Shown here piece after piece: positions 1-8,275 of a DNA stretch of 25,208 bases; position 1 is the first letter of the stretch, and each line of letters starts with the position of its first letter. The stretch spans positions 1 through 25,208 of the forward strand of contig CAZASM010000014.1 in the NCBI GenBank assembly GCA_964487895.1, given 5' to 3'. This DNA is from CAYYYA01 sp964487895 (GTDB lineage Bacteria > Patescibacteriota > Patescibacteriia > UBA1558 > 2-01-FULL-52-15). The position numbers and the translations under genes are program-made. Under the pieces are notes generated by a model. That model ran no database searches and had not been told where the DNA came from. It saw only the letters and a list, made by a program, of their open reading frames with translations.

Positions 1-1018
1 GCCAGACAACTACAGACCACAGACCAATCCAAGACCACCAAATAGAGTTAGATCTTCGTTTAAAAATGTCGAATATTCCGACCAACCATAAAGGAAAGAG
101 CCAACCTAAGCCGAGTATATAATTATACATTGCTGGGGAGTAGACTAGATTCTGTTTGGACCAACCGGCGATAGCAACATCTTGGATTAATCCCAAATAA
201 ACATAAAGAGCTCCTAGAGCTAAACCAATAAAAATTGCTGCTGGATAATATGCTATGGACCAAGAAGCCCCCTTCCAGAGTTTATACAATAATAAAGATC
301 CCATAACACCAGCAATAATCCAAATGTCATAGGGGTGGATAATAACTAAAAAAGCCGACGCGCCAGTCAAAACAATGCCTTTCTGCCAACCCCAATGTTG
401 ACGCCAGCGTATAGCAAATATCATTATGGCTAATAATAGACAGTGTGACAGAATAAATAATGGTGATTGACCACTGTTAGATAATGGTGCTAATTCGGCT
501 ATATAGACATCAGCCGATTTAGCTAAAATATAATTAAATTGACTAGTCAGAACAGCTGGTTCAAATAAGCTGAAAAACCAACCTCCACCAGAGCTAAATA
601 GTACTATCCCAGTAGCTCCAACTCGATCCCAAAGATTATTGAATAGTTTTCCGCCTAGCAACCATACTAACCCCAACATCAACAACGTCAGAATAATGCG
701 GTAGAAATTATAAACAGTGCTGTTTTCTAAATCAAATAATCTTCCAGTTTGACCAATCAGCCACCAATGTGGAGAAAAAAACAGACCTTTTTGCGGTTCA
801 CCGGTGTGCAAATTCTTCATCATGATATTACCTTGACGCCCTTGCTCGATCTGAGAGTAATAGACTAATTTATCAGAGGTAGCAAAAAAATTAACACCGG
901 TAAAATGTCTACCAGCTGGTTGATGCGTATAACCAAAGATAATAAATAAATTAGTGACAATTAAAAAAAGCAGAGCTAGGGTCCAAAAAGCAATCCTAGA
1001 GTGATAAGCTTTCCACAC
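1..1018 (-). CDS. Polytopic membrane protein, N-terminal part (3' end outside window)
   Basis: I read this frame codon by codon from a GTG at 1018 to the window edge: 339 codons without a stop. The protein starts MWKAYHSRIAFWTLALLFLI, with a first membrane segment at about residues 8-28. A roughly 100-residue mostly extracytoplasmic stretch follows (contains YTHQPAGRHFTG and FFSPHWWLIGQTG), then at least six hydrophobic segments. Family knowledge: a short N-terminal helix, a large loop and many following helices resemble GT-C glycosyltransferases or other envelope polymer enzymes, but I see no diagnostic motif. The GTG lies inside the 3' end of the upstream gene (23-base overlap), so the two are probably translationally coupled. 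No ATG or SD is visible for it. The coding call is firm, the function unknown. Confidence 0.75.
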   Translation of the reverse strand, partial: MWKAYHSRIAFWTLALLFLIVTNLFIIFGYTHQPAGRHFTGVNFFATSDKLVYYSQIEQGRQGNIMMKNLHTGEPQKGLFFSPHWWLIGQTGRLFDLENSTVYNFYRIILTLLMLGLVWLLGGKLFNNLWDRVGATGIVLFSSGGGWFFSLFEPAVLTSQFNYILAKSADVYIAELAPLSNSGQSPLFILSHCLLLAIMIFAIRWRQHWGWQKGIVLTGASAFLVIIHPYDIWIIAGVMGSLLLYKLWKGASWSIAYYPAAIFIGLALGALYVYLGLIQDVAIAGWSKQNLVYSPAMYNYILGLGWLFPLWLVGIFDIFKRRSNSIWWSWIGLWSVVVW

Positions 1019-2576
1019 GGTTGTAAAGTTTAACTTTATAAATTCTAGCGCTGGGGCCTTGCTTAGCTAAAGCAAAGTTGTTGTTGCTATCCAAGACCTT
1101 GATAAACTCTTTGGCATCATTTGTTACTAAGACATATTGGGCTTTGAATGACTCAGCAATAAGAATGTCGATATTTTCAGACGTCTCAGCTATGGTAATA
1201 CTAGTCCAAGTATCGTACAAAGCCGGGCTATAATTATACATAAAAGTTGGATCAAGCCCGACAAGATAATAATTCTTTTGGTTATAATAAAACAACATTG
1301 GCCATAAGTCCCAATCACTATGGAAAACTATGTCACCTGGTTGGCTATTTTGTGCTAACCAGAGAGACTCCACTTCTAACCCTCGCATCGGGAAGCCACT
1401 ATTAGCTAGCCAGTTATGGACTTGATAGCTATCTTTAATAGCAACCCCGAGTAACAAAGGCAGAAACAAAATACCGAAAGTCCAAATATACAGAGGCAAG
1501 ATAATACTGTTATTCACCGGGACAGCATATCGTCGCCATAATTCGCGCCAACTAAATTTTGGCCATGACCGATGCCAGATAGAACCAGCTGCCAAAAGCA
1601 GGAAAGGTGCGGAAAATTCTATGTATCTACGAGACTTGATAGTCGCAATAAAGAATAGGGTGGCCAGAATTATCATCCACCAAGTAGTTATGTTCCAGCG
1701 TTTTCGTTGTCGCCAGCTGAAAATAAAAATAATAACTACCAAGGTCAAGGAGTATAAGTGGAATAAAACTACATCTCTAAAAGTTAGCGACAACCATTCG
1801 GCTCCAACATTTACCCGGCCAGCATAATTGATAACTCCGATTTGAAAAATCTGTTGCCAATAGAAATACAAATTATAAGGCCAGTAAGGATTAAACACTA
1901 AGCCAATCACAGTGCCACCGAAGGCTGATATTAGTAATCTCCACCCAGGATTATGAGTCCAGGAGAAGAGTTGTCTCCAACCACCAGTAAACAAGGTTAA
2001 AACCCAATAGATACTAATAATGGCAACGCCTAATATCCAACCGCCATAGAGCCAGACATATAACGCTTGTAAGATAGCCACCAACCACCAACGATGGTTC
2101 AACACGGCCATAATAATGCACAAAAGAACTATCAACGAAAGACTATTAGCCTTCACCAAGCCTAAACGGAAAGTAAAAGATGCTGAAAAAAGTAGTAAAA
2201 AAGTTAAAACAGGTGCTAAATGTCCCGCTAATTTACGTGCTAATGAATGGTAAGTCAAAAAAAATCCCGTCATAAAGACAATAGTGGCCACCTTACCACC
2301 TAGCAAGGGATCGCCCAATTTCACAAACGGCACCAAGGCCACGTGATACAAAAAATGTTGATCAGTAAAGTGTTGGGTCAAAGTAGTAAACTGCATCCAG
2401 GGTAACTGCGTCAGCACTTTACCTTGAGAGAGGAAGATAGCTATTTGCACGTGAAAAAATCCATCAGGATCTCCATACGATTTATGGAATTGCCAGAAAG
2501 TGCCTAACGCTAAGGAAAATAAAAACACCAGCGCGTACTCCAGCTGGGTTCTTTTTGGGATGCTAATAATTCTCAT
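996..2576 (-). CDS. Polytopic membrane protein, GT-C / STT3-like glycosyltransferase candidate
   Basis: About 526 residues with roughly ten hydrophobic segments; the first is at residues 12-30. Directly after it comes GDPDGFFHV (about residues 35-43), followed by DQHFLYH near residue 72. An acidic motif in the first extracytoplasmic loop, followed by aromatic and His residues, is typical of GT-C enzymes that use lipid-linked sugars (STT3/AglB/PMT superfamily). The C-terminal approximately 130 residues are soluble-looking (HSDWDLWPMLFYYN...IYKVKLYN), again as in that superfamily. I prefer the ATG at 2576, with GGAG just 3 bases before it, over the TTG at 2585. The gene lies downstream of the sugar isomerase on the same strand and overlaps the next membrane gene. 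Role in surface glycan or protein glycosylation is inferred. Confidence 0.7.
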   Translation of the reverse strand: MRIISIPKRTQLEYALVFLFSLALGTFWQFHKSYGDPDGFFHVQIAIFLSQGKVLTQLPWMQFTTLTQHFTDQHFLYHVALVPFVKLGDPLLGGKVATIVFMTGFFLTYHSLARKLAGHLAPVLTFLLLFSASFTFRLGLVKANSLSLIVLLCIIMAVLNHRWWLVAILQALYVWLYGGWILGVAIISIYWVLTLFTGGWRQLFSWTHNPGWRLLISAFGGTVIGLVFNPYWPYNLYFYWQQIFQIGVINYAGRVNVGAEWLSLTFRDVVLFHLYSLTLVVIIFIFSWRQRKRWNITTWWMIILATLFFIATIKSRRYIEFSAPFLLLAAGSIWHRSWPKFSWRELWRRYAVPVNNSIILPLYIWTFGILFLPLLLGVAIKDSYQVHNWLANSGFPMRGLEVESLWLAQNSQPGDIVFHSDWDLWPMLFYYNQKNYYLVGLDPTFMYNYSPALYDTWTSITIAETSENIDILIAESFKAQYVLVTNDAKEFIKVLDSNNNFALAKQGPSARIYKVKLYNRVESLSL

Positions 2577-2590
2577 GTGCTCCAATAAAA

Positions 2591-2627
2591 GTTAAATCTT
2601 CCAAAAGCATGGTCTGGAAGATTTGAC
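2591..2627. other. Inverted repeat between isomerase and membrane gene
   Basis: Arms 2591-2603 and 2615-2627 pair over 13 bp (one G-T) around an 11-base loop. On the minus strand, the direction of both flanking genes, the stem is followed by AACTTTTATT. That is a poor U-tract, so it could be a weak terminator, an attenuator or an mRNA stabiliser. It nearly abuts the stop codon of the isomerase gene. Confidence 0.55.
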
Positions 2628-2634
2628 TCAATAA

Positions 2635-3654
2635 TTAGCGTAACTGTTGTTTAAAGTAGTCGACCCAAGGTATCGCCGTAGTATCCCGACCCTGAGCTAG
2701 AGCTACCTTATACGTTAAACTAGCACTCCAGTAGAGACAACGCAAGGCCTGAGTCAGACTATCTCCTTTGAAAGCTTTGTCGTAACTGGAAATCTTCTGC
2801 AGATTAAAAATACGTTCTGTTAGTAAATACCGTTTCTTGACTTGGGCTAAATACCTATCTGAAGATAAAAATACCGCCACCCATTCTTGCTTCGGATTCT
2901 TGATTGAAGCTAATCCTTCCAATAGGTGATGGTTTAGTTCTGGCAAAGTAAAATATGGCGCAAAGGTTTTCGCTGTTTCATTCATCTGATTACTCAGAGC
3001 ATGCGCCACGCCTATCAGATGTTCCGAAGCAACAATTATAACTGAGCGTTTTTTCATCAGAGCAACTTCATGTGCAGTGGCTTCTTGTCTGATAGTTTTA
3101 GCTATGGCAACAATTTTTTTCCCGTTGATAGAGCAAGCTTTGATATCAGCTAACAACATTAATAATGAAGCTATGCCATAACCCAAACCCAGACGAGGTT
3201 GGTGCGAAGGATTATACTTAGGTTGAAAAATATAACTAGGCACTTGGTTTTTCTGTGTTCGTTGAGCTAAGACACCACCAGTGGTAATGACGAAAAGATT
3301 TAATTTTTTTCTTCGTGCTTCTGTGTAGCAAGACAGAGCTTCTTCAGTGTTACCAGAATAACTCGACACAATAATTAATGCTTCGCGGTCAGCAAAAGAT
3401 GGTAAACGATAGTCATTAACAATACGAATAGGTAGGCGGAGTTGATCGCCTAAAGCATAACGAATAATATCAGCGCTCAGAGTGGAGCCGCCCATACCAC
3501 AGACAATAACCTGTTTGAAGCTACCTTGAAGTTTCGTCACGCCCTTCCAGTCGCTCACCACCTGAGCCATCTGTTGGGGCAACGAACGAATAGACTCAGC
3601 TACCAGCTGATTATTTTTATCCTTTTTTGAGTTGGAAATTTTTAACAATTTCAT
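2635..3654 (-). CDS. Bifunctional phosphoglucose/phosphomannose isomerase
   Basis: Interconverts fructose 6-phosphate with glucose 6-phosphate or mannose 6-phosphate in the cytosol. The 339-residue protein has the SIS fold: CGMGGSTLS at about 52-60 and SSYSGNTEE at 97-105, the phosphosugar loop. The C-terminal half carries NETAK (Glu226) and PELNHHLLEG (Glu239, His242), matching the catalytic Glu/His region of the archaeal-type PGI/PMI family. It ends with ALAQGRDTTAIPWVDYFK, the usual family ending. Length fits the family (about 300-350). The ATG at 3654 has no SD, but a promoter ends only about 8 bases upstream, so the mRNA is probably leaderless. It supplies hexose phosphates to the glycosyltransferase genes downstream and to the glucan genes on the other strand. 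Confidence 0.9.
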   Translation of the reverse strand: MKLLKISNSKKDKNNQLVAESIRSLPQQMAQVVSDWKGVTKLQGSFKQVIVCGMGGSTLSADIIRYALGDQLRLPIRIVNDYRLPSFADREALIIVSSYSGNTEEALSCYTEARRKKLNLFVITTGGVLAQRTQKNQVPSYIFQPKYNPSHQPRLGLGYGIASLLMLLADIKACSINGKKIVAIAKTIRQEATAHEVALMKKRSVIIVASEHLIGVAHALSNQMNETAKTFAPYFTLPELNHHLLEGLASIKNPKQEWVAVFLSSDRYLAQVKKRYLLTERIFNLQKISSYDKAFKGDSLTQALRCLYWSASLTYKVALAQGRDTTAIPWVDYFKQQLR

Positions 3655-3662
3655 TACTTATT

Positions 3663-3691
3663 ATTATGGTCGGAAAAAGCGATTAGGTCAA
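3663..3691 (-). promoter_or_regulatory. Promoter of the isomerase gene, leaderless-type
   Basis: On the minus strand TTGACC (3686-3691) and CATAAT (3663-3668) are separated by exactly 17 bp. A start site about 7 bases past the -10 falls at or next to the ATG at 3654, leaving no room for an SD. This fits the general lack of SDs in the housekeeping genes here. Confidence 0.6.
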
Positions 3692-3793
3692 GGCGAGATA
3701 CTATATTGTTACTATTAGATTTACTTGATTTTGTTAGCTAAAAGTGATAAAGTCAGCACGTTAAATCCTTTTTGAATCCTTCACTAACTCCAC

Positions 3794-3813
3794 GGACAGC
3801 TCTAGAGCTGTCC
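3794..3813. repeat. REP-like 20-bp perfect palindrome
   Basis: GGACAGCTCTAGAGCTGTCC is a perfect palindrome followed by CTAC. It ends 11 bases before the yebC ATG. The outer half (CTGTCCCTAC) recurs in the element at 7679-7728, and related hairpins lie at 12581-12611. This looks like a dispersed intergenic REP-type hairpin, not an operator, although its closeness to the yebC start could affect translation. Confidence 0.6.
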
Positions 3814-3824
3814 CTACAATATCT

Positions 3825-4532
3825 ATGTCAGGTCATTCCAAATGGGCCACAACTAAACGTGCTAAATCCGTTACTGATGCTAAACGCAGTAACCTGTTTA
3901 CTAAATTGTCCAAAAATATTACGGTAGCAGCGAAAGATGGTGCCAACCCGGAGATGAACTCCAAACTACGTATCGCTGTAGATAAAGCCAAGGCAGTCAG
4001 TATGCCGAAAGATAATATTGAACGCGCTATTGCTCGGGGTGCTGGCACTGACGGTGGAGCAGCGTTAGAAAGTGCCATGTATGAAGCCTACGGTCCTGAA
4101 GGAGTTGCTATTATTATTGAAACAGTGTCAGATAATAAGAACCGTACCGTCTCCAACATTAAAGGCTTGTTGCATAAACACAATGGCTCACTGGGTACCA
4201 GTGGTGGTGTGCTATGGCAATTCGAACGTAAAGGCATCATTACCGTAGCTCTGCCAATCAGTGATGATCAAGAATTAGAACTTATTGATTGGGGCGCTGA
4301 TGATATCATCCGACACGAAGATGTAGCAGAGATTATCTGCCACGCAGAAATAACTGATAGTCTAAAACATAAAATACTAGATGCACCTCAGTTTCATTTT
4401 CAAGACGCAACTGTTACATATCGGGCAAAAGATTTGATTGTGCCCAAAGATGCCGAAAAAATTATCGCTCTCCTAGAAGCGCTGGAAGACGACGAAGATG
4501 TTGATACTGTCTCAACTAACGCTGACGTCTAA
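3825..4532 (+). CDS. yebC: YebC/PmpR-family protein
   Basis: A 235-residue protein with the complete family signature: MSGHSKWATTKRAK at the N-terminus, LFTKLSKNITVAAKDG at 25-40, AVDKAKAVSMPKDNIERAI at 51-69, YEAYGPEGVAIIIE, TVSNIKGLLHKHNGSLGTSGGVLWQFERKG. It ends with the usual acidic tail (DDEDVDTV). Family members are described as DNA-binding regulators and, more recently, as factors helping ribosomes at difficult sequences. Which applies here is not visible. The stop codon overlaps the ruvC ATG by one base (TAATG), so the two form an operon, as in many bacteria. No SD precedes the start. Confidence 0.95.
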   Translation: MSGHSKWATTKRAKSVTDAKRSNLFTKLSKNITVAAKDGANPEMNSKLRIAVDKAKAVSMPKDNIERAIARGAGTDGGAALESAMYEAYGPEGVAIIIETVSDNKNRTVSNIKGLLHKHNGSLGTSGGVLWQFERKGIITVALPISDDQELELIDWGADDIIRHEDVAEIICHAEITDSLKHKILDAPQFHFQDATVTYRAKDLIVPKDAEKIIALLEALEDDEDVDTVSTNADV

Positions 4533-5023
4533 TGCCTGCAAAATCACTAACGATTCTCGGACTTGATCCTGGCTACGCTGATACTGGCTGGGGTATTATT
4601 CATTTTGACGGTCAAACAAAATACGATAGTTGTGGCAGCATCAGCACACCAAAAGATATGGACTTCAATCAACGGTTAGTATTAATAGCAAAAGAGTTAC
4701 AACAAATAATTACTAAATATCACCCTGACCGTGTAGCTCTAGAACGTCTATTTTTTAATAGTAATACTACAACAGCCATGAAAGTGGCCGAAGCACGTGG
4801 CGTTGTTCGTTTCGTCGTTGCTAGCCACAATCTTCCTTTGGTTGAGTTAACACCAACACAGTTAAAACAAAGTCTGACAGGTAATGGTCAAGCGACCAAA
4901 CAACAAATTGGTAAGATGGTGTGTCTCCTGTTAAATTTAAAAAAACTACCTCGTCCTGATGACGCCGTCGACGCCTTAGCTTGCGCACTGTGCGCCACGG
5001 GAAACATTAGTATTAAGTATTAG
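4532..5023 (+). CDS. ruvC: Holliday junction resolvase RuvC
   Basis: Endonuclease that cuts Holliday junctions together with the RuvAB branch-migration motor. The 163-residue protein has the RNase H-like fold with LGLDPG (Asp12), ALERLFF (Glu71) and PDDAVDALA (Asp144, Asp147), which align with the four catalytic acids of E. coli RuvC. SNTTTAMKVAEARG and TPTQLKQSLTGNGQATKQQI are also canonical. Length is normal. It is translationally coupled to yebC. The last five codons (ISIKY) run into an intergenic inverted repeat, so the C-terminus may have been shaped by it. RuvA and RuvB are not in this window. Confidence 0.95.
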   Translation: MPAKSLTILGLDPGYADTGWGIIHFDGQTKYDSCGSISTPKDMDFNQRLVLIAKELQQIITKYHPDRVALERLFFNSNTTTAMKVAEARGVVRFVVASHNLPLVELTPTQLKQSLTGNGQATKQQIGKMVCLLLNLKKLPRPDDAVDALACALCATGNISIKY

Positions 5024-5054
5024 GTATAAAGTATTTAGTAGGGCTACTTTATAC
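5024..5054. repeat. Inverted repeat just after ruvC
   Basis: GTATAAAGTA (5024-5033) and TACTTTATAC (5045-5054) are perfect 10-bp arms with an 11-base loop. Variants of the same words (AGTATTAAGTATTAGG before, CATACCTTATACCTAC after) flank it. It is AT-rich and without a T-tract, so it is more likely a small dispersed repeat than a terminator. Confidence 0.5.
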
Positions 5055-5086
5055 TTCATACCTTATACCTACTACCACTCTCTATT

Positions 5087-6574
5087 ATGAATAATTCTAA
5101 ATTAACCATCGTCTCTATTTCAGCTGAAGTAGCTCCGTATTCCAAAACCGGTGGTCTTGGCGACGTTGCTGCGGCTTTGCCAAAATCTTTTTATCGTTTG
5201 AAACAGCGCAGTATTATCATTACTCCTTACTACAAACAGTTAATTGATGCCAAAGAGCACGGGCTGACTAAAATTATTGCTGATTTTCCAATCGTTATCG
5301 ACAGTTCAAGTACTGTTAATGCCAGCTATTATCAAGCGGAGCTCAAACCTGGGTTACCGATATATTTCGTCTCTATTGATGCCTTATTTGGACGAGGGAA
5401 AAAAATCTACTATGGTAGCGAAGACAACGCCCGCTTTTATACTTTCCAAGTAGCTGCTTTAGAACTAATTAAGCAATTAAAAATTAAGGCTGATATCATC
5501 CACTGTCATGATTGGCATACTGGTCTGATACCAGAATTACTAAAAAAACGTTATAAACATGAGGAAGTTTTCGCCGCTACAAGTACTGTCTTTACGATCC
5601 ATAATCTCAACTTCCAACTTGGTCAGCCATGGTGGGAGATTCCAGGTAAAAAACGAGATACTGGTCGCACACTACTTCCACTCATGAAAGAAACGAAAAA
5701 AATCGCTACTGTAAATTTTGCTAAAAGAGGAATCCTGCACGCTGATGCTATTAACACGGTTTCAGAAACCTACCGTGAAGAAATTATGCAAAAAAATCTT
5801 GGTCAGGATTTGCATCGTATCTTGCAAAACCGTAAAGATAGATTATTTGGTGTTGTTAATGGTATTGACTATCGTGAATTCAACCCTAGTAATGACCCTG
5901 GGCTGAAAACTACCTATGACTACCATAATGCTACAACTAAGAAAAAAATTAACAAGCAGGCCTTACAGAAACTATGTGGTTTTAAAAATGATAACGAGGT
6001 GCCATTATTAGTAATGACCAGTCGTGTCACCGAACAAAAAGGCTTAGACTTATTACTGCCTGTCATTCCTTATATTTTACGTAAAAATATTCAACTAATT
6101 ATTCTTGGCGATGGAGATAAAAAATATCTCACAACTTTCAAACAGTGGCAAAAAGAACAACCAGAGCATTTTCGTCTTATTTCTTTCGATGAACAACCGC
6201 AGTTAGAAACTTCGCTCTATGCTGGCGCTGATATGTTACTCCTGCCGTCACGCTTCGAACCTTGTGGTATCAACCAGTTAAAAAGTCTACGTTACGGTTG
6301 TGTGCCTATTGTCAGAGAAGTCGGTGGTTTAGGAGAAACTGTCAGTAATTTTGATCCACAGAGGTCTCCTGAAGGTATTGGTTTTGTCTTTACTAGTTAT
6401 CACACCTCCGCCTTTATCTTTGCTCTAGCTAGAGCTATCGAAACTTTTAAATACCCCGAAATTTGGCGAGCGATTGTCACCCGAGGTATGCGATCCTCTT
6501 TTTCTTGGGATTTACCAGCTGCTAAATATCTTAAACTTTTTGCTTTAGCCCAACGCCACCGAGCAAAAAATTAA
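5087..6574 (+). CDS. glgA: Glycogen/starch synthase, GT5 family (copy 1)
   Basis: Transfers glucose from ADP- or UDP-glucose to alpha-1,4-glucan. The 495-residue GT-B protein has the nucleotide-sugar loop KTGGLGDVAAALP (Lys20), HCHDWHTGLIPELL, the acceptor-side TIHNLNF, VNGIDYREFNPS, SRVTEQKGLDLL opening the C-terminal Rossmann domain, and PSRFEPCGINQLKSLRYG with Glu391 at the position of the E. coli catalytic-region glutamate. Length is close to the usual 470-490. The start ATG has no SD. A second GT5 synthase occurs at 10162. The two differ in sequence (for example KTGGLGDV versus KVGGLADV), so they are old paralogues or separately acquired. Sugar-nucleotide specificity cannot be read from the sequence. 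Confidence 0.92.
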   Translation: MNNSKLTIVSISAEVAPYSKTGGLGDVAAALPKSFYRLKQRSIIITPYYKQLIDAKEHGLTKIIADFPIVIDSSSTVNASYYQAELKPGLPIYFVSIDALFGRGKKIYYGSEDNARFYTFQVAALELIKQLKIKADIIHCHDWHTGLIPELLKKRYKHEEVFAATSTVFTIHNLNFQLGQPWWEIPGKKRDTGRTLLPLMKETKKIATVNFAKRGILHADAINTVSETYREEIMQKNLGQDLHRILQNRKDRLFGVVNGIDYREFNPSNDPGLKTTYDYHNATTKKKINKQALQKLCGFKNDNEVPLLVMTSRVTEQKGLDLLLPVIPYILRKNIQLIILGDGDKKYLTTFKQWQKEQPEHFRLISFDEQPQLETSLYAGADMLLLPSRFEPCGINQLKSLRYGCVPIVREVGGLGETVSNFDPQRSPEGIGFVFTSYHTSAFIFALARAIETFKYPEIWRAIVTRGMRSSFSWDLPAAKYLKLFALAQRHRAKN

Positions 6575-6592
6575 TTAATCCGATTGAATTTT

Positions 6593-7657
6593 ATGACACT
6601 GAATTTTGGTAATTCTTTAACCGATATCCCTCGTTTACGCGAAGGCGACTTTGTCAAAAATGTAATCTCCACTATTGCCACTCGCTGCTACAACATCACC
6701 AACCCAGTGAATGTTGAATATTTTCATATTTACAAATACCGCTATCATAAACCAGAAAGTTTCGCTGTAGTTATCGGTTGCAAAGTCACCTGGCAGACTG
6801 GCTCCGAAAACCATCGTCTGAAACTTTTTATTGGCGCTGCCAGTAACAACTCCAAACTGCGTGCCTATCATAATCTCAACTGGCTACGTGAGCACGGCTT
6901 TGATCGTGGTTCATTACAAGTGATTAAACCAATCGTTTATATCGAAGATTTGAAAGCTTTAGTTTATGAAGCCTCAGAAGGTCAAACTCTTTATTGGCAT
7001 TTGAAAAAAAGCCCTACCTTTGAAGAGCTCCATTGGCCACTCCAACTTTGCGCTCAGTGGTTATTAAAACTACATCAAACACCAGCTACAGATCTGCCAG
7101 AAACGATGAATGAAAATAACGATCAAGGAATTATCAAAAGTTTAGAACGAGCCAGAGAAAAATATTTAACACTAGATCCAGAACAAGGATCCAAAATTCT
7201 CACTGTCTTAGAGTTAATCCACACCAGCCTACCTGCACACGACCTGTCCAAATCTCTCATCTATGGCGATTATCATCCAGAAAATGTCATCCTACGTAAT
7301 CTCCGCTCGCGTAGATTATCGATGATTGACCTTAGTGACGTCACTTTTGGAGACCCTTATCGTGATGTTGGAACCTTTATCCAGCAGTTTGATTTCATGT
7401 CACAAAATTTTCTAGCGCGTAAAGACATTAATAATCTAAAAAAGTATTTTGTTGAACAGTATACTGGATTACCATTCAACGACATACCAATTGATCATAT
7501 CCGCAGAATCAATATGTATCAGGCTCTGACAGCAGTCCGCAGCTCCGTCTGGCTCTTCGAACCAGAGTCACGCAAAGTCAGCTTGGAATTACTCGATGAT
7601 GCCCGTTTGTTGATGGAGAAGTTTGAGAACTCCCAGCATTCGATTAATTTGCGATAG
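6593..7657 (+). CDS. Aminoglycoside-phosphotransferase-fold kinase
   Basis: A protein of about 354 residues. LIYGDYHPENVIL (Asp226, His228, Asn231) is the catalytic loop of APH/choline-kinase enzymes, and MIDLSDVTFGDPYRDVGTF (Asp246) is the metal-binding loop that follows. The N-terminal approximately 120 residues hold a beta-rich region (SFAVVIGCKVTW, RLKLFIGAAS) consistent with the ATP lobe, including YEASEGQTLYWHL as the hinge. It starts 18 bases after glgA, so it is probably co-transcribed. The substrate could be a sugar or maltose-like compound given the neighbours, but nothing shows this directly. I chose the ATG at 6593; a TTG nine bases upstream is possible. No SD. Confidence 0.8.
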   Translation: MTLNFGNSLTDIPRLREGDFVKNVISTIATRCYNITNPVNVEYFHIYKYRYHKPESFAVVIGCKVTWQTGSENHRLKLFIGAASNNSKLRAYHNLNWLREHGFDRGSLQVIKPIVYIEDLKALVYEASEGQTLYWHLKKSPTFEELHWPLQLCAQWLLKLHQTPATDLPETMNENNDQGIIKSLERAREKYLTLDPEQGSKILTVLELIHTSLPAHDLSKSLIYGDYHPENVILRNLRSRRLSMIDLSDVTFGDPYRDVGTFIQQFDFMSQNFLARKDINNLKKYFVEQYTGLPFNDIPIDHIRRINMYQALTAVRSSVWLFEPESRKVSLELLDDARLLMEKFENSQHSINLR

Positions 7658-7678
7658 ATGCTACATAGGTATTTGTAA

Positions 7679-7728
7679 GGACAGGTCCTCGCCTCGCTGA
7701 AGCTCTGGCGAAGCGGGGCGACCTGTCC
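7679..7728. repeat. REP-like hairpin, GGACAGGTC arms
   Basis: GGACAGGTC (7679-7687) and GACCTGTCC (7720-7728) form a perfect 9-bp outer stem around a 32-base GC-rich centre that can pair further (CGCC with GGCG). The element continues CTACTG on the right, like the copy at 3794. It is the most GC-rich piece of the gap between the kinase gene and the inserted small-gene unit. Confidence 0.6.
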
Positions 7729-7767
7729 CTACTGTACATCTACTTAGCGCTACATATTAGAATAGGC

Positions 7768-7796
7768 TTGACATAAATCTACTAATGTAGTATAAG
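7768..7796 (+). promoter_or_regulatory. Strong promoter of the first SD-led unit
   Basis: TTGACA (7768-7773) and TATAAG (7791-7796) with exactly 17 bp between. Transcription would start near 7803, giving a leader of about 68 nt with two hairpins before the first ATG. Confidence 0.75.
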
Positions 7797-7815
7797 TATC
7801 ATAGTTCCTACTATC

Positions 7816-7853
7816 CCCTGCATCTGCAGGGCTATCTCTCACTTCACGTGAGA
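7816..7853 (+). other. Two leader hairpins in the first unit
   Basis: CCCTGC (7816-7821) pairs with GCAGGG (7826-7831) across a 4-base loop. TCTCAC (7837-7842) pairs with GTGAGA (7848-7853) across a 5-base loop. Both lie between the promoter and the SD (AAGGAGG, ending 5 bases before the ATG at 7871), leaving the SD single-stranded. Confidence 0.55.
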
Positions 7854-7870
7854 CAACCAAGGAGGCAGTC

Positions 7871-8245
7871 ATGGCAAGGGTCGTCGTCTTCACTATGAGC
7901 TATCGGGATCAATGGGCAGCCAAAATCGCTTGCTGCGAAATTCTGGAAACCATACTTGATACCATACAGAACCTTCGCTCGATCTCAGAACCGGTTACGG
8001 TACGCTTCCGCAAACCGGAAATAACCATCTTCCGCGCACAGACCATCCACTATAATGGCTATGATGTAGAAGTGAACCATATCAACAGGTCTGATCTCCC
8101 TGAGGGTCTGTCACGCGAACAGTGGGTGGAGCTTTTGGGACTCGAACTCAGAGCTTTGCTGAATATCGCCGGATTCAAGTGCGAACACAAGGTCATGGAA
8201 ACCGATGAGACAGGGGCTTTCGACTTGATCTTCACTCCTCGGTAA
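7871..8245 (+). CDS. Orphan protein, 124 residues
   Basis: The ATG is preceded by AAGGAGG five bases upstream, which settles the start. The protein is soluble-looking, with an N-terminal beta strand and amphipathic helix (MARVVVFTMS, then ACCEILETILDTIQNL), a beta-rich middle (VTVRFRKPEITIFRAQTIHYNGYDVEV) and a helical region (SREQWVELLGLELRALLNIAG). It ends with a strand-like FDLIFTPR. No signal peptide or membrane segment. I do not recognise the family. Composition looks more GC-rich than the flanking genes, by eye. It is the first gene of a two-gene unit with its own promoter and terminator. Function unknown; coding status supported by the SD, the promoter and the following coupled gene. 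Confidence 0.72.
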   Translation: MARVVVFTMSYRDQWAAKIACCEILETILDTIQNLRSISEPVTVRFRKPEITIFRAQTIHYNGYDVEVNHINRSDLPEGLSREQWVELLGLELRALLNIAGFKCEHKVMETDETGAFDLIFTPR

Positions 8246-8275
8246 CAAAACACTCCACGCACGGAAGGAGGTTGA

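Noticed and set aside
5011..5075. Intrinsic terminator after ruvC
   Set aside because: The inverted repeat is AT-rich with no T-run after it, so I call it a repeat only.
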